DNA of 64,000 nt from Fusarium oxysporum f. sp. lycopersici 4287 (taxonomy: Eukaryota; Ascomycota; Sordariomycetes; Hypocreales; Nectriaceae). Positions within the stretch are counted from its first letter, which is position 1. Each line of letters starts with the position of its first letter. Location: positions 2,749,355 to 2,813,354 of the forward strand of contig NC_030988.1 of NCBI RefSeq assembly GCF_000149955.1. The letters run 5' to 3'. Below are positions 32,512-42,291 of this stretch, piece after piece. The translations under genes and the position numbers were made by a program. The notes beneath the pieces were generated by a model. It did no database searches. It worked only from the letters and a program-made list of their open reading frames with translations, and had not been told where the DNA came from.

Positions 32512-34296
32512 TCAGTCTGAGACGACACCATACCAAATCAGACCCATGACGGCTCCCGTACCAATTGCCACAGGCGGGCTCACCCGAAACCAATAGCCAC
32601 CGACATAGCTTGTGGCCGTCACAACGACCCACCAAGGATCCACAGCCAGGCTGGTGCCCTGCTGGAAACCTTCATCGATATGGCCGATCTGCCAAAGACG
32701 ATATACCGCAGTGTAGATGAGGCCAACGGCAGCCGCATTGACTCCTCTGAGAGACGACTTGACCCATCTCCACCCGCGTATCGCACTCCAGACACCCATA
32801 GTCCCGTGCACCGTGAGTAGTCCGGGAACAAAGATTCCTAGGAATCCGAGGATTGCACCGGCAGCGGAATTATATCCACCATTGATGGCAGTCAGGCTGC
32901 CAAGATAAACCGCGAAGTTAAAGTTGGGTCCTGGGAATGCTTGGATGAGGGCGAGTCCGATAAGGAAATCTCGAGGGCTAACCCAGTTCTCGGCGACAAC
33001 ATATTCCCGGAGAAGCGGGATCACGACGGGCCCACCGCCAAAAATGATAGTACCAGCGAGGTACATATTGGCGAAGAGACTGTATAGACGTGATTTATGG
33101 GGTAGCGTACCGCGTAGAACCATAACGACGATGAAAGAGAGCAGGAAGAGGACTATAAGCAGTACCCCGAACTTCCAGCTGATGTTGAGACGTCGCTCCT
33201 GAGGGACTATCCGAGACTGATCTTCGGCCGTCGATGCTTCCTGCTCAGTAAGCGGGAGGGTGCCATTTCCATCGATTCTCTGGCTCGACCGCTCGCCGTC
33301 TTTGCCGCGGCCGGACGGTCCAGCACCTGCGTTGTATTCCTCGTGACCATTGCTTGCGGTGGCTTGCTGTTGGGTTTGCATCTCGACACCTTCTTCTGAT
33401 GTATTCTGAGAATGCTTGGCCTTTTTCTGGAAACTCACAGTGATGACTTTAATAGGGCCATGGAGCCAGCGGAAGTCATAGATAACCGTCGCGACGCCAG
33501 CCAGAAACATCAACAACGGAAAATACCAGAGCGCATTGTACATCATGCCGGCTGAGGCCCCGAGAAAAACTAGAATGCGGGTCATCTTGTCAGTGATGGC
33601 CTTCTCAGATAACTGGACGGCCGCGAGAACGATAATGCCGACGGTAGCAGCGTTGAGACCGGAAAGGAGAGCATAGACGGCTCGAGGAAGAGATTCGCCA
33701 ATGTTAGAGACTCCGATGGAAAGTCCATACATCCCCAGAGCCCCTGGAAGACTAATTGCAACCAATTTATTAGCTTTGCACTGCAGGATCGGACGACTGA
33801 AACATACCTCCAGAGGAGGAAGCCAAAGAGAGCAGGGAGGAAGCCGTCGTGGAGAAGGTTGATGCAGTAATGCATCTTAGTGCTGCCAGGGCCTGAGAAT
33901 GCTTGGCAGACACTGAACAGCTCTTGGTACTGGACAACGTCAGCAACAAAGCTTCTCTGTCAGCTGAAATAAATTCCTACCATTTGCTCATCGATCCATG
34001 AAAGCTTAGCGACAAATTTGTCATGAAACTACCGTAGAATATCGTTAGCCATCGGCTCTGTATTGCCTTCGATCCATCCAGTCTAGCCGATCTAGCATCG
34101 GGTTTGGCTCGTGAGAAGAGGAGAGAACGGTTCAGGGGCAGTAGGTGCCACTCACGATCTTGAAGTGGACCGGCGGGCCTCCAAAAGAAGTGAAACCCAG
34201 ATACCAATTCTCCCGAATGATGTTCCAGAACCGTTCACCAAGGTTGGCTGTATTGAGTCTTGCCGATCGCTGGATCGCGATCTTTCTGTGGCCCAT
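32512..34296 (-). CDS. Chromate transporter, CHR family
   Basis: Membrane protein of the CHR superfamily, whose known members export chromate or carry related oxyanions. Predicted exons on the minus strand 34296-34156, 34028-33981, 33929-33808 and 33751-32512 give 516 residues, all junctions in frame. There are two CHR halves. The first has FTSFGGPPVHFKIFHDKF, WIDEQMYQELFSVCQAFSGP and GALGMYGLSIG. The second has FGGGPVVIPLLREYVV, the PRDFLIGLALIQAFPGPNFN block and AAAVGLIYTA. A hydrophilic loop of roughly 100 residues rich in Gln, Ser and Glu links them. The frame stays open a little upstream of the chosen ATG, so the start could be earlier. It is separated from the salt block by the Copia and MITE cluster and divergent from the arrestin gene. 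Substrate in this organism is inferred. Confidence 0.93.
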
Positions 34297-34320
34297 CACA
34301 GCTAGACGAAGTGTAAGAGC

Positions 34321-34385
34321 TTATCTCCTTACTGGCTCGCTTCCAATGCGGCGGACACCTCCAGTGCTTCGCAGTAAGGAGATAA
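34321..34385. repeat. Short inverted repeat (14-bp arms)
   Basis: TTATCTCCTTACTG at 34321-34334 and its exact reverse complement at 34372-34385 enclose 37 bp, just upstream of the chromate transporter start. It could be a small MITE remnant or a hairpin in the leader. Confidence 0.6.
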
Positions 34386-34894
34386 AAATCGGTAGAGGGA
34401 AGCAGATGAACCGATGGAGAGAACGTGTGTTTGGTCAAGGAGTAATGGATGGCCTTTTTTGTAAACGTAGAGCTTACACAGTAATGGACCATTTGAAGGA
34501 AACTCATTTTAGAGGTTCTTGGCGCCAGCCAATGGCACATGGTCCTATGCAGCACGTGGGTGCTGGATGAGAATCATATTTTCTTGGCGATCACGGTCTG
34601 ACTCACCTGCGCTACCAATCAACATATTACCTTAATTAAGAACATAGGGACGACCAGGAGCTCTGAGGGCCGAAGGCAATGGATACTCTCATATAGACAT
34701 GGCCAGGACTGTCATACCCAGGCCATGATTGGCCAATGGTCAGAGTTTCATGGCTTTTTTGGGGCTCTGTCATCCCCGCGAGGTGATTGGTCACTCAGCC
34801 TTGCAGGGGACTGTCAGGGCAAGGCTGCGATTGGCTCAAGCGGGTTTTAAGAGTTCTACACTGAGTTCCATCCCCGCTCTTCTCACCAGGAAAG

Positions 34895-34993
34895 TGTTGA
34901 ACAGGTGCTGGGTTGTCACATGCAAGCAGGGGTCATTTAAGATTGCACACGTAAACAGTAAAGCCTCCAAGGGGCAGAATTTGACACATGTCA
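34895..34993. repeat. Diverged, truncated Copia LTR
   Basis: Starts TGTTGAACAGGTGCTGGG and follows the minus-strand sequence of the 25359-30907 LTR for about 100 bp with many substitutions, then fades. An older relative of the fresh Copia element; the right end is approximate. Confidence 0.7.
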
Positions 34994-35202
34994 GAAAGGC
35001 ATCCTGCGCCAGAGGCTCGGAGATTAGCTTCTAAGACCTCCGAGAGAATCAAACGACTGGTCGTGATCACCTCAGTGAATGACCCATTCAGCCTTCGGCA
35101 GTGCGAGACCGTTTGCCGAAGAGTGGGACCTTGCTTCACTGGCTAGATGCAGTTTCTTGCATTAGCTTTACGCTTGGCAGAACATACCATATCGACTTGA
35201 AA

Positions 35203-35529
35203 GATTCGGATTCCCCTATCTCCTGAGTGCGTGAAGCCCTCCAAGGCGTACCCCGCCCCAGTGTTATGCCTTTAACAGCTAGCGCCCTTCATAGAGGACC
35301 TCAGGGGGCGTGACTGTTAAGGTCCTACCATACGTCTACTTAAACCTTGGGCGAAAGATAGGCGAGAGTGAGGTATCGCTTTTAACGAGAACTCTGATTG
35401 GCCTGATACCCTTGTCGTGACCGCATTGGAGGGCTTCACGCACTCAGGAGATGGGTCAGAGGAACCCATTACATACCTTTTGATTGGAAAGTTTTATGGG
35501 GTATCTAGGCCCACTAGGAAATCCGAATC
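35203..35529. mobile_element. Element with two nested inverted repeats
   Basis: Outer arms GATTCGGATTCCCC (35203-35216) and GGAAATCCGAATC (35517-35529) are inverted copies with small differences. Inside them a perfect 27-bp inverted pair lies at 35218-35244 and 35426-35452 (starts ATCTCCTGAGTGCG). No coding capacity. Probably a MITE, or one MITE inside another; no target duplication was identified. Confidence 0.65.
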
Positions 35530-35882
35530 AATTGGGTCGATACGGTTCCCAAATCCACGAACCAGCTGGTGACGTAACAGTGCAGATCATCGTTGGCCAA
35601 GTTTGGTCCTTATAACCGGGATCTTGTCATGGCTGTGATCAGATTGGGCGCTTTAGAGTCATACGGTGAGATTGAGAGTGCACTAGCGGCGATATCCTGG
35701 TGTGGCGAGCTCGCGGGAGATGTTGAGGCTCGCTTTCACACGTGCTGCCAGGGACAGATACGCCGCCAGACGCCAGCGAAGCGTTGCCAGGTCGACTCTT
35801 TTTGCACCGGGCATATAGCTTCGCCCAGGACCTGCCTACGACGTGTCGAAAGCGACATGCAGGGCTGCCACTACATGTGACC

Positions 35883-37490
35883 ATGGCAGAGCCTCCAATT
35901 CCACGCTCCCGCGTGGATAACCTCAACGTGGATATAGACCTCTTGGGTAGAGACACTCTCAGCTGCGTGCGACCGGCCGACAAACTGGAAGGGCGAGTTC
36001 ACGTAACGGCAAAACATCCTCTGCATTTCACCAGGGCTGAAGTTTATCTCCAAGGTTAGCCCAGTGCGTCCATTCAGCTGCGTTCTTCTACCGCCAACAA
36101 CTTGATTGGGAGGATTCCGCAGTGCTTGTTCTTCTTCTTCTTCTTCTTCTTTTCTTTCTTGCCCTTGCCTGGTTCTCGGTAACCATTCTCACCATTTCCT
36201 TCTGTTAGTCCTACAGATGATGTAACTTCATGCAGTAGAACTGATATAGTGCAGTTCTTAGCCGTTGCATGTCGTCCTTCCATTCCGCAAGACCTCAGTT
36301 CTGAGGTATGGACCTCTGAGTATATATACAGCATTCCTTTCCTCTTTATCATGCCGGATGGGTCCGAGTTTGCTCAGCTTGCACGCTATACGTTTCCTCC
36401 ATCCTTTAACTCTCGGAATGCTTACTTCTACTCCTGGAGCCCGATACCCATCCCGGACATATCGATATCATATTGTCTTCAAATTGTTCTGACATACATT
36501 TTGCATAAGCCCACAACAACGAACTCGCTGATGACCGTTGTAATGAGCAAGCCGATTGAGTTCCTGCCGTACCATGAAGTCCCGCCCCCAATCGATACCC
36601 AAAGTTTCCCTAGCGACTTCACACTTCGCGTACGCCGACCACTATGGAAGACCATTCTCTATGGCCGCCTGGGACTTGTCACTATATCCACGAAGGAGCC
36701 ACCGCCACTCGCGTATTCATCAGATCAAGCCCCGGTTTCGACTAAATGCGAATTTGACATCACTATCGACTGCGACTTCGCGGCCATTCGCCGACTACGA
36801 TACACTATTGTCGTAGTCCAACCCGTCATCTGCGCAAAGACCTACTATTCCTCCGAAGAGTTACCATGCATGCCTTCCCAGAATCTTTCCACGGATCATA
36901 GTTCCCTCCATATTTACAGGGACTTTCAAAGGCTAGATTGCCAAACATTCCGGAATTTTCAGTGGACTTTCTCGAACCTAAAATCGGCCGCAGATGAAAC
37001 TGCAGATTATCTAGGTGAAAGTGCACCCCCCTCGTATGACGAAGACGCCTCAGTTCGCCGAGATTCAAATGTATCCTCGAGAAGCAGTGGAGTGTCGCGT
37101 CATTTGTTAGACACACCATCATCCGAGAGGAAGTACGCTTGTAGATTGCAGACTTCGATCTGTGTGCCGATAACTCCATCGCGAAGGCTACAGGCTACCT
37201 TCTCTAGCCATCTTGTGGCCCCCGCTTACTCAGTACTTTTCAACATCTCTTTCGGTGGCGCGTACGCGAGTAAGATGGGCACAGGCTGGCGGTCCATTCC
37301 ATTTCCATCCACGCAGCCTCTTGTAGAATGGATGGACGTCGAAATGGAATTGCGTGGACGCTATAAAGGGACAGTACATGTGATCCTCCCACCCGTTGTC
37401 TCCCGGGCCTCTGCAAAGCTCATTTCAGCTAACAGATCAGTTCCTGGCACCTTGACATCTTCAAGGAGCTTCTCCGTGCTCTTAATATAG
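35883..37490 (+). CDS. Alpha-arrestin (ART-like trafficking adaptor), 3' end replaced by hAT sequence
   Basis: Arrestin-related adaptors bring the Rsp5 ubiquitin ligase to plasma-membrane transporters and trigger their endocytosis. Predicted exons 35883-36054 and 36217-37490; the 162-bp intron has a CTT repeat near 36130. The chimeric frame is 481 residues. Arrestin features: an N-terminal beta-rich region (NVDIDLLGRDTLSCVRPADKLEGRVHV), SIPFLFIMPDG, the C-terminal arrestin strand region, and a PPSY motif at residues 328-331 that would bind WW domains. From about residue 413 (base 37282) the frame runs into the terminal repeat and antisense strand of an hAT element, which supplies some 68 foreign residues and the stop. 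The native C-terminus is lost. It may still work, since PPSY and most of the fold remain. A cargo among the neighbouring transporters is speculation. Confidence 0.82.
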
Positions 37491-37899
37491 CCTCCGCAAT
37501 GCCATGATCTCACCATCTGTGGCATCCCAATCGTACTAGCGCCCAGCCTGGCATGATCGTCTCGAACCATTCGACCGCATGTTAAGAAGAGCCTCTCAAC
37601 ATCAACAGACATAGGAAGGATAGAGAGCATATCGAGAGCCATTTATAATAGACGTGGATATTCTTCCCGTCTCTTATACCAATGGCTAATAGGATATGGG
37701 ATATTCTGGTTAGACTTATGGATGTCATGGAACCAATCGCTGTATTCGTCGCCAACAGCATATATAGAACTGCTAGCCGCGTCCTCGGCTTGCAACAAGG
37801 TAGTCATCGATGAAGGTGGTTGTAATAGAGTCGGGGCCTGACGAGATTCTTTACGATACTCGTCAAAGGGATTCCGATATATGCGCCGCCAGTGATCTT
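37282..37899 (-). pseudogene. Truncated copy of hAT-B, C-terminal end
   Basis: Begins with CAGGCTGGCGGTCCATTCCA, the same terminal repeat as the 3' end of hAT-B at 58149. Reading leftward, the sequence encodes the last ~200 residues of the hAT-B transposase: RIYRNPFDEYRKESRQAPTL, then the dimerisation domain MALDMLSILPMSVDVERLFL and SAKLISANRS on the other strand. A stop separates EYPRLL from MALDM. It is broken off near 37899 and inserted in the arrestin gene. Confidence 0.88.
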
Positions 37900-38010
37900 G
37901 TTGGATTGGACTGGACTGGATTTCGATGTCGGATCCAGTCCAGTCCAATGCACAGGGCTGGGGGCTCCAGGACCGCCAATGCAAATCCAATTCTCCAAAT
38001 GGATTAGGAG
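37900..38010. repeat. hAT terminus with CCAGTCC subterminal repeats
   Basis: TGGACTGG/CCAGTCCA words are repeated several times and end in a CAGGGCTGGG-type hAT terminus near 37970. The junction segment CCAACAAGATCACTG also occurs at 45455-45470 in the other CCAGTCC-type hAT remnant. Confidence 0.6.
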
Positions 38011-38250
38011 TATTTTGCGAAAAGAGTCGCCGCGAGATTTACTGCGGAATCGATCCCTGTTCAATGATGTTGCGGTACCTATGTATTTGGCATCAATTAC
38101 ACTGGTTACCGCAAGCCATCCTGAGTGGTATTGTCCTCATCCAGAAAACCCTCTTGCTCAACGGTCTGAAGGTCCTTATTACCCATTCTAATTTCAGATC
38201 CCTCCCCGCCGTGCCGAGTCCCCTGCAGATCAGGATCCCCTTCTAGTCTC

Positions 38251-38425
38251 TGTTGTTTATATTGCGCAGTAGTGCTGGGTGAAAATATATATTTTATGAA
38301 ACTTAATTGTTCATTGTTGAGATGAGAGTTCTTCTCGGGTTTATATCTCTAATTGATTTCATCTAGGACTTTCAGACTAACAGTCTGAATCCTGAAGATA
38401 AGGGGGATTCCCGGATTTTCCAACA
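38251..38425 (-). mobile_element. Solo LTR, short TGTTG...CAACA family, copy 1
   Basis: 175 bp, TG...CA ends, with a perfect 5-bp target duplication GTCTC (38246-38250 and 38426-38430). Inverted relative to the three other copies in the window. It contains the palindrome TTCAGACT/AGTCTGAA. Confidence 0.9.
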
Positions 38426-38480
38426 GTCTCCCGATGTTGATATCCTCAAAAGTATTCTGTGCAGGTGGGCCGAACCAGGA

Positions 38481-40781
38481 TCAGAGGCACTCGCTGGCTT
38501 CAATGATATCTATATTAAGCCTCGATCGCCGGTCGGAAAGCAGTATCTTGGCGCTGCTGAATAGCCGCTCGCACTCATCTGACATTGATGGAACGGCCAG
38601 GACATCCAGAGCCATACGGGCTAGATCCGGCTGCGTATAGTAGCGATCGTTCCAGTAACGGATAGCGTCAAAGGTTTCGTCCTCACCAAGCCGGATAACA
38701 TTTGTTTCAAGGAACTGATCGAGCAAGTCGACGGCTGGAGGGTCGGTTGCCAGGGCCTCGTGACGAAGCTTCAGTCGTTTATGGCTCTTGACCGCCACAA
38801 AAGCCTTCTCCTTTCTAACCAGAGCAGGCAAAGTTGGGCAGAACGAAGCGGAAACTGACGTATGCTTTGTACAATGTCTTCCCCGATACTCTTCTAGCCA
38901 GAGCCCCCTAACAAGCTTCGTAACGCTCGGGATCCATGACTTCTTTTCTTCATCTGTCCAAGTCTCGATGTACCACTGGTTTTTGAGAGTCGGATTCAGC
39001 GCAATAGCGGCATAATATGCTGGTGTCTCATCCGCTTTCTTGAAGTACTCCTCCGCCTTACGCCAGGAAGCTTCCGCTGAAGCGGCAAGAAATGCGAAGT
39101 CATCAGCTTCAGCAGCAACAGTTCCTCGACTGGTGTTCCTTCGAACAGCCTCCTTGTGGAGTTCTTCGAATTTAATCTTGGCCTGCTGGATCTCATTTAG
39201 TAGCCAGTCAAGTGTCTGAAAGTGATCCGCTAGTGTTGAAAGCCTGCCTTCCGTAGAGAGGGTTCCGTCATAGAACGTCTCCAGCTGATCATTAAGGTGT
39301 GCAAGCTCGTCCCACTGCTTCTCAGACAGGCGGTCTTCGGTGAGGCTTTTCTGGCTCTGGCCAGCCTCATACTGGTTACAGAAGACTTGAATTCGCTCCT
39401 TGACGTTAAGAGCTCTACCGATCAAGGTGAAGTATGAATTCCAGCGTGTCTGCTGGCTTTGGATAAGCTTGGCTAATTATTAGTTCTGACTATGGGTTTA
39501 TGGAGGGCGTAAACTCACCTCTAAGCCATCAAACTCAGACAGTTCTCCCCCACAAACAATTGATCTGAAAAACTGGCGGCGCTGAGGACTGGCTCGGATG
39601 TATTTGATGATATTGTGAAGCCTTCCGATGGCGCCGCGCTTCCGCCAGAGCTCCCGGATTCGCTTCATATCACCTTCCCTGTACGCAGCGTCTAGATCTT
39701 TGCAGACTTCGGCGTCCTTTCCGATAAGGAAAGCCTACGCGCAGAGATTCACAATGTGCCCGAAGCACCGGAGGCGTCTGCGTTTTCGCTGCTTATCTAA
39801 CATCCTTGGGTAGACAGCGCGCAGTACAAAGTCAACGCAAACATCGTTGGCCGATGCGTTATCGGACATGAAATAGCCAACTCGGTCAGTAATCTTATAA
39901 TCTTTGATGACCTACAACAAGACATCGGCGATGTTCTCCCCTGAGTGTTCCCCTTCCACTTCGCGTAGCGCCAAGACAGCAGTTCGACGCAGCCCAGATT
40001 TGTCGATGAAATGTGCTGCTACTCCAAGCACTGCGAGGTAGTTCGGCGACGTCCACAGATCAAAGGACAGCGAAATGGAATTCCGACTGTCAAGCATATC
40101 CTGCCGCAGTCTCTCCTTCCTCACCTCGAACATATTCATCACCCACTGGCGAATGGTCGATGCTGCCTTTGGAAGGAGATCAGCTAAGGGTGGGAATAGA
40201 TAGAAGAGGAGGTCGCGAAAGGAGTCATTCTCGATCTAGAAGAAGGCGATATGGCAACAGACTAGCCAGCGGACTAGGAGTTCCCTGAACCAATCTAAGC
40301 GGCGGGAGAAGATGATCGATTTCATGTCCTGGTAATCGGATATCGAGGGCTGGCTCGAGTCCACCGAGTCTCCTCGAAAGGACTTAAGTTCTCCAGTAGT
40401 CTTGTCGATATGATGTTTCAGGTGGAGATGATCAAGTGCCGTAGAATTGCCGTTTGAGACTGCTGGAAGTTCTTGTTGACGACGCTGTTTCTCGCAGAGG
40501 TAGCAGTACCATACCCGCTTCCGATCTCTCTTTGACTGTAGATCCTCACCGTATAGCCAGATCACCGACGTGCGTTTCTTTGTTGATCTAGGGCCTCTTG
40601 CGATCACAGAACAGCGAGTATATTGCTCGCCCTGAAGCTTGAACTCATCTGGCTCGATCATGGCATCCTGATCTCGACTACCGGTATTGTTGATCGATTC
40701 TGGAGCGAGAACAACATTGTCTGACTCTGAAGACCTATTAGAAGAACGAGAGAAGAAGTGGGTGATTGTTGGTACGGCCAT
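38481..40781 (-). pseudogene. hAT transposase hAT-G, broken by three TAG stops
   Basis: Nearly full hAT transposase on the minus strand. Near the N-terminus is a BED-type zinc finger (WYCYLCEKQRRQQ ... LDHLHLKHHID). The catalytic region follows: SFDLWTSPNYLAVLGVAAHF, GYFMSDNASANDVCVDF and RRRLRCFGHIVNLCA. It ends with the dimerisation domain (ARMALDVLAVPSMSDECERLFSSAK). A small intron near 39521-39469 joins GLE to KLIQSQQTRWNSYF. Three in-frame stops, near 40237, 39911 and 39736, are all TAG where Gln fits the protein, consistent with CAG-to-TAG changes. Terminal repeats were not identified. Inactive. Confidence 0.88.
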
Positions 40782-41638
40782 TCTGGGACGTCAATTACCT
40801 TGTTGGTCAAATGGTAAAGGGCATGTTATCGGGTTCGTGCTGCTGCTTATTATATAGGCAAATGGACGTCTCACCTTTGCGCTGCATTACTGACTTGGTT
40901 TGCTGATAGGACTTGACAGGTTTAGCATCGTGGAGACTAATCAACACCACGCGGAACAATATGCCTGAAATAAAAAGTGGAGTTCAGGCTCGCTTCTTTC
41001 CTAATTAGGAATGATCTATTGGCGCTCCAGGAGGCTCCAGACCTCTCGATTACGGTGGGCGATAGGGGGGACTGTTGCAAAACTCCTGGTCATTTCCATT
41101 TGGGTTTAGGGGCTTTACTTCTTAGTCATCTGAGTACATTGGGGTCGTCGGGAAAATGTACTGCGGACTAGCTGCGGGCTCGCGCTGTAGCCTTTAGCTC
41201 TCCAGCTAGTTGAATTTGCCTACAGTATCAACACATCAGCTGAATGGTTGTCGCAGAGTAGGCATGATCTTCACGGCTTCACGAAACGACTATGTCAGTA
41301 ATCTGGCACTACGGTTTAAGTAAATCTGCGGAATGGAAATACTCTACACAAGAAAGTCTCGATAATGATTAATCAACCTACGACTGCTACTCGTTATTAA
41401 TGGCCTGATCTTCTGTCCCTCAAAGCACATACCTAATGCGACACTGGTAGACAAGCGCCACAGCGCAAACACCTACATATTATCATGAACACAATCTGAG
41501 TCGAATTTTTGTAAATACACTCGCCGCCTAAGCTTTGATTTGTACTCCATGATTACAGCTCATCCTGTTTCAGACATCGCGAAACTCCGACTGGCCATTC
41601 CTCTTCCACTCGCAATAAAAAGCAGCCTGGCGAGCCTA
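40782..41638. other. Repeat-derived intergenic stretch
   Basis: No gene. A GACTGTTGCAAAACTCCTGG segment near 41070 is similar, in inverse orientation, to sequence near 45345-45368, which suggests shared transposon flanks. Confidence 0.45.
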
Positions 41639-41832
41639 TGGTGGAAACCCCGGGAATCCCCCTTCCCTTCAGGATTCAGACTTTAGTCTGAAAGTCCTAG
41701 AATTAAAGTTCAAAGTCCGAGATGAAATTATCTAGAGATATAAACCGAGAAAAGCTTTCATTTCAATAAGCAACAATCTAGTTTAACAAATATATATGTC
41801 TCACTCAGCACTACAGCGCAATATAAACAACA
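41639..41832 (+). mobile_element. Solo LTR, TGTTG...CAACA family, copy 2
   Basis: 194 bp; left end reads TGGTGG (diverged), right end CAACA. The 5-bp flanks GCCTA and GCCCA differ by one base and fit an aged target duplication. Confidence 0.85.
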
Positions 41833-42206
41833 GCCCATGGTGGTTAACGCGGCAATTCCGTTTCTGGTCAGCAGTGGTTTAACGCAGTAACCGCCTACTC
41901 AAAAGAGCTTAGCGACTTCATACACCTCGGAGAAGGCGATAATGTTCTTGCACGTCGAGGGCAAGGATCACGACCGCCGTGAATAACTTCATGGTTGGAA
42001 TGAACCCCAAAACACAGGCAGAATGCTGTCTAGAAGATCAGCAGACTGAGCATACGTAATTGTAAGAGACCGACTCTCGTCGCTCCTGTGGATAGAAAAC
42101 CAGGCGCTCATTTAATCTTGAGCTGCCCATCCGTGCATGTCATACCTGCATGAGACCGCATCTTGCTTCAAATTAATTAAAATGCATTCTGCTGGTTTGG
42201 TGCGGC
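41833..42206. other. Short gap, nothing recognised
   Basis: 374 bp between a solo LTR and hAT-D; no coding or RNA signal seen. Confidence 0.4.
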
Positions 42207-42291
42207 CAGACCTGCGTATTTGGATATGATATATCGATATCAACTGTGCTATCTGGATATATCGATACTGATATATATCGATATCGATATA

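Larger units (their letters stand above)
34386..35882. other. Intergenic region with worn repeats
   Basis: Upstream of both the chromate transporter and the arrestin gene. Apart from the diverged Copia LTR at 34895 and the nested inverted-repeat element at 35203-35529, nothing supportable is seen. Confidence 0.5.
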
